A DNA stretch of 64,000 bases from Aphidius gifuensis (lineage: Eukaryota; Arthropoda; Insecta; Hymenoptera; Braconidae): positions 12,576,876 to 12,640,875 of the forward strand of contig NC_057789.1 in NCBI RefSeq assembly GCF_014905175.1, read 5' to 3'. The notes beneath the pieces were generated by a model that worked only from the letters and a program-made list of their open reading frames with translations, did not search any database and was not told where the DNA came from. The position numbers and the translations under genes were made by a program. Within the stretch, counting starts at the first letter, position 1. Each line of letters starts with the position of its first letter. Positions 24,531 through 34,571 of this stretch are shown piece after piece.

Positions 24531-26030
24531 CCCTTAATTAATCTAAACATGATGAATATGGAAAATGGAGAAAAATATAGGAAAATAAAGAATATATAAA
24601 CGAATAAACAAAAATATAGAAAAATCACTGAATATAAAGAAAATTACGATAATTATGGATAAATATTAAGAAAATATCAGTAAACAAAAAAGAAAAGTAT
24701 AGCAAAATATCATGGAAAAATCATATTTTTCAGCAAGATTTTTCAACAAAAAGATTTAAAAAAAATTTATTACCATGATAAATTATAAAAAATATTCAAT
24801 TTAAACAAAATATATACGATCACTGGAGGATTATTGAGAAAAATTAATGAACAATACCCATCAATAAATAATAAAGAAATAATGATACCTGTAGAAGCTA
24901 ATATAAAATTCGATGACGATGAGGAAAATGAAAATATACCGAATATTAATTCGAGTTTAAAAAAATACAAGAAATTGTACATCTACCAATTAATTCATTT
25001 GCAGGCAAAATAATTTTAGCAAAAAAAAAAAAAAAAAAAAGAAAACTATTCAATAGTAATTATTTAATAGTAACATTATTTAGATATCATCGCAATCATA
25101 ATAGCAATAAATAAAGTGGAATTTATATATGCAATGTCAGGACGGTTATTAAAATAAAGAACAATAACATTAGCAGACGACAGTGATTATGAAGTAAAAT
25201 AAAATTTGAATGAAAAAAAAGTTTGATCAAACTAAATAAAGATAATAAATCTACCAAAGAAAATATATTTTAGATTGAACTAACTATATGGAATGAAAAA
25301 ACAGAAAATTTCTAGGAAAAAAAGGGTGATGTGCTAGTATTAAAGGAATTTAAAATAAATGAATATAAAAAAATTAAAAATATAATGACGACTTCAGCAA
25401 CAACGAAAACGTTAAATCCTGATCAACCGAGAGAAAAAAGTAAATAGAATAAATACAATCGAACTCGACGATTTTGTAATAAATATTTAACATTGACAGG
25501 CTAAAATCATCGTACAACAAAATGAATAAAAACAGAGAGTTTAAAAGGTTAGAAGAAAGCGATTCAGGACATGGAGATGACCCATTAGAAGCAACAAGCA
25601 AAATGAATGAAAATTAAATAAATTTTAGCTGTAACAATAATCATTGTAACAATAGAGAATGAAATAAATTTGTAGTCACGAATTTTAATATATATTAAAG
25701 AAGAAATTAAAATTCCCCCTGTAGGGAAGGCACAGTTGCTTCAGCAACTGTATAATCATTTTTTTTTTTTTTTGAAGTGAAACTTCTTTTCGCAGGGTAG
25801 TGAAAAAAAAATCAGTGTGTCGACCATGTAACGCTCGGCGCAAGCAAACTCTCGGTGCAAGCGAACGCTCGGACCGAGCAAGCATTTGCCCATATAACTA
25901 ATAAGAATGACTGAGTGAGTGGCTACGAGCGAGAAAAGAGATATGCTTTGAATGAATGTGTGTGTGCGTTGTCAATAGTGTAGCTGATCGGTTCGCAGCG
26001 CTTATGAAAATAATAAATCAAAAAATTATA
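24531..26030. other. AT-rich region, no gene recognised
   Basis: Degenerate coding-like stretches (for example a plus-strand frame with GGLLRKINEQYPSINNKEI near 24820-24880) have no family I recognise. At about 25770-25800 a GAAGTGAAACTTCTTT motif occurs that is also at about 5427 and, inverted, at about 27862. It may be the end of a small repeat. A GC-richer patch with repeated CGCTCGG lies at 25825-25880. Confidence 0.35.
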
Positions 26031-27111
26031 AATGAATACATATACTCAATTGAAAATTATTATTAGTATATTTATGTTATTGATATTATTATTATAATTA
26101 TTATTTTATTACTAATATCGATATTTATATTATGGATATAATGAATACCAATGATATTATTACTATTATTAAATTGATATTATTATTCTTCATAATATTA
26201 TTAAAATTATTATTATTTATAATGATATTATTGATATCTATAACGATGGTATAAATAAAAATAACAACAATAATTTCAATACTATCATCGATATTAATAA
26301 TATCAATATAATATTAGTAATAATATCAATGGTATGAATCATATTAATAATAATAATAATATCGATATAATATTGATAATGATAAGATCAATACTGACAT
26401 TAATATTCAAGTAAAAATTATTAGTATTTATATTTCAAATATTATTATTATAAATGTTATTATTAATATGATTAATATCATTTATATTATGACTATAGTC
26501 ATTCCTAATTCCTAATTCCTATTCCTAACTTATAATGTTATCAAAATTATTATTGACATTTGTATTCTGTATAATATCATTGAAATAATTGTTATTAATA
26601 ATATTATTAATATATATTAATTCATGGTATGCATAATAATTACAATAATAATTTCAATAATATATCATCGATATTAATAATATAATTGATATTAATATTA
26701 TTAACATCGATATATATTAATAATAATAATAAAAATAATAATAGTACTGTTAATAATATTCAAATATAAATATTAGTAATTATTAGAATTTATATTTCAA
26801 ATATTATTATTATAGATATTGTTATTAATATCAATAAGATTGTTAATAATTGATAATATTATTGAAATTATTGTTATTATTATCATTTATATATATTCAT
26901 AGTATAAATAATAATAATAATAACGATAATTATATGAATAATAATAATATTGATAATAATTTTAATAATATCAATGGCATTCATAATAATAATAATATCA
27001 ATAACGATATAATATTGATAATATTATCAATATTTATAGTTTGGATATTATCGCAATATGATCGATATTATTATTATAAATATCATATTGATATCATCAT
27101 TTATATTATAA
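26031..27111. repeat. (ATT/AAT/ATC)n low-complexity tract
   Basis: About 1 kb almost entirely of ATT, AAT and ATC triplet repeats in both orientations. Asn/Ile-rich open frames here are compositional artefacts. Confidence 0.85.
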
Positions 27112-27760
27112 TAGGGTTCTTCGATTCTTAGAAAAGGAATCGATCTTCAAGAATCGAATTTGTAAGAATCGGGTAGCCGATATACCCACAAAAAATACTC
27201 GATTCATAAAGAATCGATTAAAGATCGTGTTATTTATTAATTTTTTTAATCATACATTATTTTTTATGTATACACAATATTAATAGAAAAAAAAACGAAT
27301 GAAACTGAATGAAAAATATGATGTTAAAAAAAAGAATATTATAAACATTAATAATAAATAATTAAATATTATTATTATTCATTAAATATCAAATATTAAA
27401 TAATATTCAATTTATATTAATATTTATTAATTAATATTAATATTTATTATTTATATGAGAACTGTCAGAAGCCAATCCCCAATCATCAAGTGTCAACGAA
27501 CTTTGTTGTTTCATTCTAATTTTTTTATTTTATATTAAAAAATAGTTTAAAATAAATACAAATGATGGCCTAGGTTTATAAAACCTAGAACAATGCGCTT
27601 TGTAAGGGAGAAAAACAAAACCGATTCTTTTGGCGATATTCGGTGAAAAAGAATCGTGAATCGATTGATTGGCTCTGAAAAGAATCGGATACTTGTACTC
27701 GATATGAATCGATCCAGTACTCGAGTACTTAAAAAATCGCCGAGAATCGAAGACCCCTAC
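27112..27760. mobile_element. hAT-like miniature inverted-repeat element
   Basis: Ends are inverted relatives: TAGGGTTCTTCGATTCTT at 27112 and GAGAATCGAAGACCCCTA to about 27759. The interior has many AGAATCG/CGATTCT words and no transposase. The (C/T)AGGG-type termini resemble hAT elements; flanking 8-mers match only partly, so the class is tentative. Confidence 0.5.
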
Positions 27761-28242
27761 ACTATAAACATTATCAATATTATCAATATCATCAATAATA
27801 TTATCATTTATTAATTGATTGTCAATATTATTAAAGTCGTTACGAATATCTTGACGAACTGCGAAAGAAGTTTCACTTCCCTCGCGCGTACTGCTAACAC
27901 ACACAAATTTTTTTTTCTTCGGTACTCATATACAAAAGAGTAAAGACGCGCGCACTTTGGTATCAAATTTCTAATTTTGTTTATAAAAATAGTTTTAAAA
28001 AAATTAGAACGTCAGCACTTTCTACTTCAAATTCAACGAAATATAAACAATATAACTCGCTTAACTTAGTATCAGATTTCAATTTTTGTTTATAAAATAA
28101 TTTAAAAATGAAAACGTCAGTACTTTAAATCAAACAAAAGATGTGCTTACTTTGCATTTTTTTTTTATATATTATAACTATTATTTATAATAAATATATT
28201 ATAACTATTATTTATAATAAATATATATATTTTTATTTATGA
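27761..28242. other. No gene recognised
   Basis: AT-rich sequence including two tandem copies of a 25-bp ATATTATAACTATTATTTAT-type unit near 28175-28225. No gene. Confidence 0.4.
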
Positions 28243-29400
28243 TTATTCGGGGTCATAGCCCCAAAGTAAGGTATCAGTTTCACCATTTTGATCAAGAGCT
28301 CGTTTTTCATCAGCGCAGCTGAGTGCAACTTTACTTTGTACAATTGTTCTTACTTGATGATCTTTACTTCTGATTTAATATTGATTTTTTTTCGATATTT
28401 GATGATTCGAAAGGCGGGACATATAATTATCAAAATTTATGTCTTTCAAAACCGAACCTTTCACACCTTTTGCTTTCTTATAAATTTCATCATTATCAAT
28501 ATTCATGACTTTATAGCTATATAAGTTGGCTCTCAATCCAGAAAACTCAGTCATAATTTTACCATTATTTTCGTCTTTCATAAGACCAATAACTTTTTTG
28601 TTGACTCTTGACATGTTATAAATATTATTTAGTGGATAATCTGATGTGTCAAATCTTCCCAAATGATCTTTCATTTTCTCAGAAATATAAGGCACTTTAA
28701 ATCATAAAATTAATGAATCAGTATCCATATACAGTGCTTTGGCCCCATCATCTTTGAATTTTTTTTGAATATAATTGTAGTAAAATTCATAAATCCAAAT
28801 TTTTGATAGATCTAATATTGTAAACCCTGAATAAATTGGTTTATTGAAAATTATTTCAACTCTTGACATTTCAATAATTGCAATGTCATCTTTGTGAATT
28901 GAACGACTGTGAAAATTTGGTTTCGCTATCAGTGATTTTGCTCCATAGCGACCATCCCATTTTGTCACCAATTTCACATCTTTTTCCTTTCTCACATTTT
29001 GCATTGTTTTTCCATATACACTGTTGTTCATTAATTTGAAAAAAATTTTACTAAAATCAGTGGTTGCTTGCTGACGCATACCAGTATTAAGATATATATA
29101 TATTTTCAGCCACTGTCATGTAATGTTGGTTCATCATGATGAGTGCTCATACCAGCACCATGGTGTAATTTTTTTCCTCTTTTTAGTTCTCTAACTACAA
29201 CTAATTGTATTCTTTTTTTTACACCCACTGAATCAGCTGAATTTTTCAAAAATTTGTTCAATATTTTTACATTTGCACTACTCCATTTGATCCATCGATC
29301 AATTTTCTCAATAGTATTTGAAGATGAATAACCCTCACTCAAAATGTTAACAAGCTTCTCACATCTTTCGATATATAATTTTTTAATAATCAGAAAGAAG
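28243..29400 (-). pseudogene. Polinton DNA polymerase B, internally deleted remnant 2
   Basis: Minus-strand remnant that joins an N-terminal part (29106-29400: IEKIDRWIKWSSANVKI and KLHHGAGM) directly to the C-terminal palm and thumb (28243-29079). The region between, including the exonuclease domain and motif A, is deleted. Palm motif B reads [16 protein letters not shown] and motif C reads YMDTDSLIL, so the catalytic DTDS is still present. The C-terminus (KAKGVKGSVLK, then DTLLWGYDPE and a stop at 28243) matches that of the polymerase at 38672-42356. Stops interrupt the frame near 28374 and 29100. It lies just outside the complete Polinton on the same strand. Confidence 0.85.
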
Positions 29401-29681
29401 TAGTTGCCGCGAGTTTAACTGACCACTGACTAATGAAAGATGAATAATTTACCGTGCAATCAACATAAAATATATTTAATAAATAAAAAAAATAATACAT
29501 TTGTCTTGAAAAGAAATGTGCAGTGTAAGCAAAAAATGAGAAGCGATGCATGATTAAGACAATGGATCTACAATAAGCACGCGTGCTTGCCGTACGTCAT
29601 GGATCATGTTTTGATGCCCCGTTCAAACCATTGTCTTCACGTTGGACGTGATTTATATTATTCTAGAAAAATAAAAAATAT

Positions 29682-29687
29682 AGTTGA
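29682..29687. other. Left 6-bp target-site duplication AGTTGA
   Basis: AGTTGA immediately precedes the left Polinton terminus and is repeated exactly at 46293-46298. Six-base duplications are the hallmark of Polinton integration. Confidence 0.95.
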
Positions 29688-29831
29688 AGTAGTTATATAG
29701 GGCCGGTTCTAGGCCATGGTGAGGGGACCAGGGGACAGGGGACGGGATCGGGGGGTCAGATCGGGGGCAGGGGTAAAAATCTCGAAGTTTCTAGAATCTA
29801 CGACACGGTTCTAGAACATTCGAGAAAGTTC
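29688..29831 (+). repeat. Left Polinton terminal inverted repeat with heat-shock elements
   Basis: Matches the complement of 46149-46292 with 6 mismatches and no gaps. A G-rich segment (29720-29772) is followed by two heat-shock-factor-type motifs: GAA/TTC/GAA triplets at 2-base spacing (29784-29796), then five alternating TTC and GAA triplets at exact 2-base spacing (29809-29831). Confidence 0.9.
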
Positions 29832-29837
29832 TTCAAA

Positions 29838-29986
29838 TGACGTCATGGTTATTTATTTAGAACGTCATATTTCTAAGAATGGCTGGAAATGATAAGAAAC
29901 ACTTGTTTATTTAAAGTATCAGATTATTGTGACATCATCGAATATTTGTTTGTTCAAAGTATTGGTTTATTTAAAATGTGACGTCA
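29838..29986. promoter_or_regulatory. CRE-like TGACGTCA sites with intervening repeats
   Basis: Perfect palindromes TGACGTCA occur at 29838-29845 and 29979-29986, with a related TGACATCA between them (near 29931) and repeats of GTTTATTTAAA. CREB/ATF-type factors bind this octamer in animals. The location, just inside the terminal repeat and upstream of the first gene, fits an enhancer or promoter role (inference). Confidence 0.45.
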
Positions 29987-30034
29987 TTTATTAAAATGTG
30001 ATAGTCTCGATTCCTTATATGGAGGGGTAAGACC

Positions 30035-30071
30035 TATAAGAATGCAAATTTTTTCGTCTAAAAAATTAGTT
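30035..30071 (+). promoter_or_regulatory. Core promoter of the VDLQGF-family gene
   Basis: TATAAGAA at 30035 and TTAGTT at 30066, a 31-base spacing shared with the other genes of this element. Confidence 0.5.
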
Positions 30072-30130
30072 TTACGACATTTATCGTGGATGTAACATTA
30101 AAAAAAAACACAGTGATCTATTGCATAAAA

Positions 30131-31061
30131 ATGGCAATGATCGTTGACCTTCAAGGATTTCAATTACCTGATCAGTTTGTTCTGAAAGAATTTGCAAGTA
30201 TAAGTCTGCATGATGAACGAATCGATCATATACTATTCAAACCACTTGGATCATGGAAGGATGTACCACAGAAATATCAATCGATAAACAATTGGTTGAC
30301 ACAAATGGCGCATGGCCTAACATGGCATGACGGTGATATGCCTTTTGAAACATACAAAATGACTGAAATTTTAAAACCAGCTGAGTTTATTTGTGTCAAA
30401 AGTTAGAAAGAAAAGTGGTTAGAAAATATTATTGATTATTCAAAACCAGTAATTGATCTTCATGATTACGGTTGTCCAGCTTTGAAGAAAATACGAATCC
30501 CTTTTTATGAAAATCATAAATGTGGATATGAAAAGATCGAACATATGAACTGTGCTGTGAAAAACGTTTTAAATTTGAAACACTGGTACATATCGATGTA
30601 AGTATATGAACCCATAACATCCTCGAATTAAAATTTTTCATCCGGTTCTAAAAATTAATTTTTTTTTTTTTTTTCAGGTTATTGGAAGTACATTGCTGGG
30701 GTGAATCTACAATTTTTTCACAATTTTTATCATCAAATTCAGTGAATTAAAAAGATTTCATGAAGATTTACGCTGCTTTTGGGAAAGTATGGAACTTCTG
30801 AAAAAAGATTTCAATGTTGAAACACATGAAGAAGTACTTTCATGTCACAATAATCAAGCACCTCTGATTTTTTTGTCTACACAACGACCATGGGTCACAG
30901 ATCTTCATCAGCTCGTTAAAAAATATTTCGATAAATCACCATATACTGACTTTGAACAACTTATAAGCGATTTATTCAAGCTATGGAACAAAACTGAAAA
31001 ATTGGAACATCGTATTCAAGGAAAAAACGAGATAAATATAGAAGATGAAATGAAAGAATAA
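30131..31061 (+). pseudogene. VDLQGF-family Polinton protein, spliced, damaged
   Basis: The start at 30131 opens MAMIVDLQGFQLPD, matching MVEYIVDVQGF in remnant 1. An in-frame TAG at 30404-30406 interrupts exon 1, after which the frame continues (KPVIDLHDYGCPALKK) to a GTAAGT donor. A candidate intron of 80 bp (30598-30677) ends TTTTCAG. Exon 2 opens LLEVHCWGE and has a frameshift near 30750; the frame then runs through EVLSCHNNQAPLIFLSTQRP to an acidic C-terminus. First gene from the left end, transcribed inward. Function unknown. Conservation of D-x-Q-G-F and NNWL in two copies suggests a real domain, and a nuclease-like fold is only a guess. Confidence 0.7.
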
Positions 31062-31209
31062 TTTTTTTTTGTAACAAGAAAAAATAAATATATCTTTTTT
31101 TTCAATTAATTTTTTTGTTGTAAATATTTTTTTTATCCTATTCATATATTTGGTAAAGATTAAATAAAAACACTAATTTTATTTTTTAATTTTTAATGAA
31201 AAATAAAAT

Positions 31210-31577
31210 TTATTTCATAATGTTTAAAATTTTTTCACATTTTTTAATCAATATTGGATTGATAATTTCACTCAATCGTTGAATTCTCAAGTTGAAACGT
31301 TCATGATCACGAGCAAGTTGTTCCCATTCTCCACATCGTGCAGCCTTGTATGCATACAACCATGTATACATCATATGAATTTTAGGTGTTGAATTGAAAG
31401 AAACTTGATTCTTAATTATCCTTGAGTTTTTCATATTTGATATTTTTATATTGATTTGGCTTCTTCTCTCCCCAATTATATGACTTTGGTTCATTGAATT
31501 TTTTTTCTTTTTCTTCATTCAACAAACAAGTTTTATCTGGATTCTCCTTAGCAGATTTATCTTTGCTTTTGAACATT
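31210..31577 (-). pseudogene. Small basic Polinton protein (YKAAR motif), frameshifted
   Basis: A minus-strand ATG at 31577 opens a Lys-rich frame (MFKSKDKSAKENPDK) that shifts near 31420 into a second frame containing AYKAARCGEWEQLARDHERF, ending at 31210. The second half is a conserved-looking Arg-rich helix and the first is lysine-rich and probably disordered. It follows the capsid gene on the same strand, with its own TATA box overlapping the capsid stop. DNA condensation or core packing would fit the composition, but that is inference. Too small for confident family assignment. Confidence 0.6.
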
Positions 31578-31609
31578 TTTCATGTTGTTTTATCAAAAGA
31601 CGATTGATT

Positions 31610-31645
31610 AATGAGAGATTTCTACGTTTTTCTCTCCTATTTATA
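31610..31645 (-). promoter_or_regulatory. Core promoter of the small basic protein
   Basis: Minus-strand TATAAATA (31638-31645) lies 30 bases before a TCATTA initiator (31610-31615). The TAA at 31641-31643 inside this TATA box is also the capsid gene's stop codon. Confidence 0.5.
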
Positions 31646-32848
31646 CCAATTTTCGTACTGAACTACTGATAAGTTTGTACTCTACAATTCGATCATGTAA
31701 AATTAAACAGTAAGCTGATGTATCATCAGGAAACTGTTCGACTGATTCGATTTCCAAACGTATATCCACAGGTCCACTTTTAAGAAATTCATTTTGTTTA
31801 GAACAGTCTATAACAACAAGTGGTGCTTGATTTAAAAATTCCGTTTTTGTTAATAATGGTTGTGGCTCTTTCCCAAAGTATGATAATTGAAAATTTGTAA
31901 ACATATCATAGAGCAGAGCAAATTGATTCTTGCTTATATCAAGATTCAAATTTCCATATGGGTAGGATTGTGAATTCAAAAATAATTTCACATCCCGCAA
32001 ATTCAATGATCAAAATGACTTGCATTTTTATCAGCTTGATTTTTACGTGCAGTTTGAAATCCTACAATCACATATGTTGGTTTCTCGAGTTGTGTTGATG
32101 TTTTTACACTCCATATATGTTTTGAAGTTGCAGGAAGTAAAGGGTAATCATACAGCTCCCAGGCTCGAAAACTCAGTGAAATAGCTGGATCTTTTGATAT
32201 GTAGTTTAATAGTTGAATTTTTTCTTTATCTGAGACTCGAATATATGGTACAACCCATTCTATTTTTTGAATAGCAATTTTTGCCGTTTCTGCTGCTATT
32301 GTTTTTAGGTATGCATTGGTATCAGTATTTGATCTTGTAAGAATGAGTTCATGTTTTGCATTAGTAATCACTTTACGATAATCTTCAGCAAATCCAGTAG
32401 TAAAACAAATGGTATTGATATATCAAAGTATCCATTTACATTATTTATAGCAGAATCGGTCCAGCCTGAATTTTCCAATAGTGCTTTCTGATTAGGTGTG
32501 ATTGATACATAACCTTTCATGAGAGTTGTGAGTCCTACATTTTTACTACGATCTACTTCAACAGCATTTATTTCATAGCGAACTTCTTCAAATAAATGAG
32601 CAATAGCCATTTTTACTAGACTTGTAGTATTTGCAACAGCAGTTCCATCATTTTTTGTAAATTTTCCTTGAATATGTAGAGTACTTTTAGATGGTAGTAT
32701 GCAAAGATCTTGATGTTGAATTCCAATTCTTATTTCATCATTATTATTGAAAGATGGCGCTCCATAGGGTTGATGAGCATGGAGTTCATAATGAGCTATA
32801 GACTCATCAAAAACAATCGAATTTTGAATATTTAGGATTTCTTCCATG
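31641..32848 (-). pseudogene. Polinton major capsid protein, double jelly-roll (two frameshifts)
   Basis: The start at 32848 (MEEILNIQN) is preferred over upstream codons because homology begins there. Landmarks in order: ELHAHQPYGAPSFNNNDEIR, LHIQGKF, FEEVRYEINAVEVDRSKN, KGYVSITPNQKALLENSGW, GYFDISIPF, NAKHELILTRSN, KIEWVVPYIRVSDKEKIQ, LEKPTYVIVGF and APLVVIDCSKQNEF. Single-base deletions near 32400 and 32003 split it into three frames, about 402 codons in all. This matches the double jelly-roll capsid family of Polintons, adintoviruses and related viruses, whose trimers form the capsid lattice. Neighbours are the short Cys-tail ORF upstream and the small basic protein downstream. Confidence 0.88.
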
Positions 32849-32984
32849 GTATAGAACAAAAAAAACAACACAATTTTACTTTCACTTTATTTGACGTGGT
32901 TTGAGATTGAGACTCTTGAGAAATTGAACGTTTGGACGTGTTAATACTGGGAGTGTCCGATGATGACTGATGGATTTTCGGCAT
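32832..32984 (-). CDS. Short protein with CCFFC tail upstream of capsid gene
   Basis: A 50-residue frame starting MPKIHQSSSD, rich in Ser/Gln, ending in a Lys-rich stretch, CCFFC and a short tail. It overlaps the capsid start by 17 bases. Homologous ORFs precede the capsid in remnant 1 (MPEKNQS..., CCFFC) and, more diverged, in remnant 3 (MDTSSQS...). Position, start and the Ser-rich N-terminus are kept in all three and the cysteine cluster in two, which argues for coding. However, the ATG lies upstream of the apparent TCAGTC initiator, so the transcript may not include it. A membrane- or capsid-associated peptide is possible. Confidence 0.45.
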   Translation of the reverse strand: MPKIHQSSSDTPSINTSKRSISQESQSQTTSNKVKVKLCCFFCSIPWKKS

Positions 32985-33001
32985 GTTGGTTTATTTATAT
33001 A
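32965..33001 (-). promoter_or_regulatory. Core promoter of the capsid unit
   Basis: Minus-strand TATATAAAT (32993-33001) lies 31 bases before TCAGTC (32965-32970). The initiator is embedded in CCATCAGTCAT, identical over 11 bases to the minor capsid promoter at 33724-33760. Confidence 0.6.
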
Positions 33002-33039
33002 ACTGTTTCCAACTATTCTCTTTTGAAAGACAATACCCA

Positions 33040-33723
33040 TTATTTTATACTCTTCACATGAAGTCTTATTGTTATGACTTCTCCTCGGAAATTTACTAAA
33101 TCTCCGTCTTGATCAACAATTTTTGGCTCAAGATGATGTATTGCTCGGACGGCGACTGGTAGATAAATGACATGTGAAGGTACTTCTATGATCTTATATC
33201 CTGGCGGAACACCAGGGAAAAATTCATGTATAGTATGAACTTGTTAATTATTTAAATATGCACCTGTTGTTATATTACATTCAACACGTAAAGCATTCAC
33301 TTTTAATATTGTCACTGGTAAATCAGATTTATGATTTACATTAGGTTCTAAGATTTGAGGTGAAAATCCTAATAACCTCCCAATAGAATCTTCAGGAATA
33401 AAATTTATCGGACGATCACATTTAAGTTCACAACACAGTTCACTATTGTTTGGTTTAAGACTTATGGAGACCATTTGCAGAAGGTATTTTTCAATGTCTT
33501 CGATTTCATAACTTCCTGTCGGTATATATAAAATAATTTCACTTTCATAACCAATATAAAATTTATTGCTATGTAAATCAATATTAGGCATCGAATTAGA
33601 AGTAAGTAACTCAACAAGTCCGACAACATAATTTTTCTCAGGTGATAATTCAATTGGTGGATAATACTGTGCTTCTAGCACTGATGATGTTCCAGACAAC
33701 GTCAACGTAAACGAGTCATCCAT
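33040..33723 (-). pseudogene. Candidate Polinton minor capsid (penton-like) protein, one in-frame stop
   Basis: The start at 33723 (MDDSFTLTLSG) is placed directly after the TCAGTC initiator. About 227 codons. Landmarks: LEAQYYPPIELSPEKNYVVG, NKFYIGYESEI, IPTGSYEIEDIEKYL, GRLLGFSPQIL, then after the in-frame TAA at 33244-33246 the frame continues with [19 protein letters not shown] and [20 protein letters not shown] to the true end at 33040. The β-strand-rich pattern and its place beside the major capsid gene match the single jelly-roll minor capsid proteins described for Polintons, which occupy vertices. A partial duplicate follows upstream at 33823-34179. Confidence 0.7.
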
Positions 33724-33760
33724 GACTGATGGATGATTAATAGTTGTTATCGTATTTATA
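33724..33760 (-). promoter_or_regulatory. Core promoter of the minor capsid gene (copy A)
   Basis: Minus-strand TATAAATA (33753-33760) and TCAGTC (33724-33729) are 31 bases apart. The ATG follows the initiator with no gap, implying an almost leaderless mRNA. A second copy of the promoter is at 34180-34216. Confidence 0.6.
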
Positions 33761-33822
33761 ACTGTTCAGTTAAAAATTTCAGACATAAATGTCCGCAAAT
33801 TACTGTATCATAATTTTTTTTA

Positions 33823-34179
33823 TCAAAATCCTAATAACCTCCCAATAGAATCTTCAGGAATAAAATTTATCGGACGATCACATTTAAGTTCACAACACAG
33901 TTCACTATTGTTTGGTTTAAGACTTATGGAGACCATTTGCAGAAGGTATTTTTCAATGTCTTCGATTTCATAACTTCCTGTCGGTATATATAGAATAATT
34001 TCTCTTTCATAACCAATATAAAATTTATTGCTATGTAAATCAATATTAGGCATCGAATTAGAAGTAAGTAACTCAACAAGTCCGACAACATAATTTTTCT
34101 CAGGTGATAATTCAATTGGTGGATAATACTGTGCTTCTAGCACTGATGATGTTAGCGTCAACGTAAACGAGTCATCCAT
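33823..34179 (-). pseudogene. Truncated duplicate of the minor capsid N-terminus
   Basis: Starts MDDSFTLTLTSS and repeats residues 1-118 of the gene at 33040-33723, ending abruptly after GRLLGF at the duplication junction. It retains a full promoter copy upstream, so it could be transcribed in place of the full gene, which would depend on the second promoter copy. Confidence 0.9.
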
Positions 34180-34211
34180 GACTGATGGATGATTAATAGT
34201 TGTTATCGTAT

Positions 34212-34571
34212 TTATAACTGTTCAGTTAAAAATTTCAGACATAAATGTCCGCAAATTACTGTATCATAATTTTGAAATTGCTGATAATTATATTCAATGC
34301 TACCAACATCGAGATATTTTACGAGATCTGTAGGTGGTTGTAAATCGTCAAAGCTATTTGGAATAAATGACTTTATCATTCCTTTTTTTATATGCTACCC
34401 AATGCGTACCAGTGCCAACTTTGTCATCGAGATTTATAATGGCTGATTCATATTTCCATGGTTTAGTAGTTGGTAAATCATTTCTCATGAAAACTCCTCT
34501 AAAATATGGAATATTCATAGCTTTAGCGTATTTTATAAGATCAATATTTGTGAGTGCTCGATGTGGTAGCT
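34212..34571 (-). pseudogene. Polinton adenain-like cysteine protease, frameshifted
   Basis: Not visible as one open frame. The minus strand reads IPYFRGVFMRNDLP and VGTGTHWVAYKK, then after a one-base insertion near 34386, NSFDDLQPP, VKYLDVGSIEYN and NYDTVICGHLCLKFL. These match the adenovirus-type (Ulp1-like) protease plan: His in THW, acidic residue in SFDD, Gln-region and catalytic Cys in CGH. In related viruses it matures capsid precursors. No convincing start codon was found upstream; the frame is open into the end of the PLA2 gene. The stop TAA (34212-34214) is embedded in the TATA box of the next gene. Confidence 0.8.

Larger units (their letters stand above)
33363..34273. repeat. Tandem duplication across protease end and minor capsid start
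   Basis: Copy A (33363-33817, 455 bp) and copy B (33825-34273, 449 bp) are nearly identical, differing mainly by a 6-base change in codons 8-11 of the minor capsid frame and a few substitutions. Each contains the last codons of the protease (ICGHLCLKFL), the TATA-TCAGTC promoter and about 118 codons of minor capsid protein. The junction is a short T-rich linker (33818-33824). Confidence 0.95.

Noticed and set aside
25685..25885. Arg-rich minus-strand frame near the CGCTCGG patch
   Set aside because: Short, repeat-derived (repeated CTCGG units), no motif and no splice context.
26850..27131. 93-codon Asn/Ile-rich open frame
   Set aside because: It lies entirely within (ATT/AAT)n triplet repeats; composition alone explains the frame.
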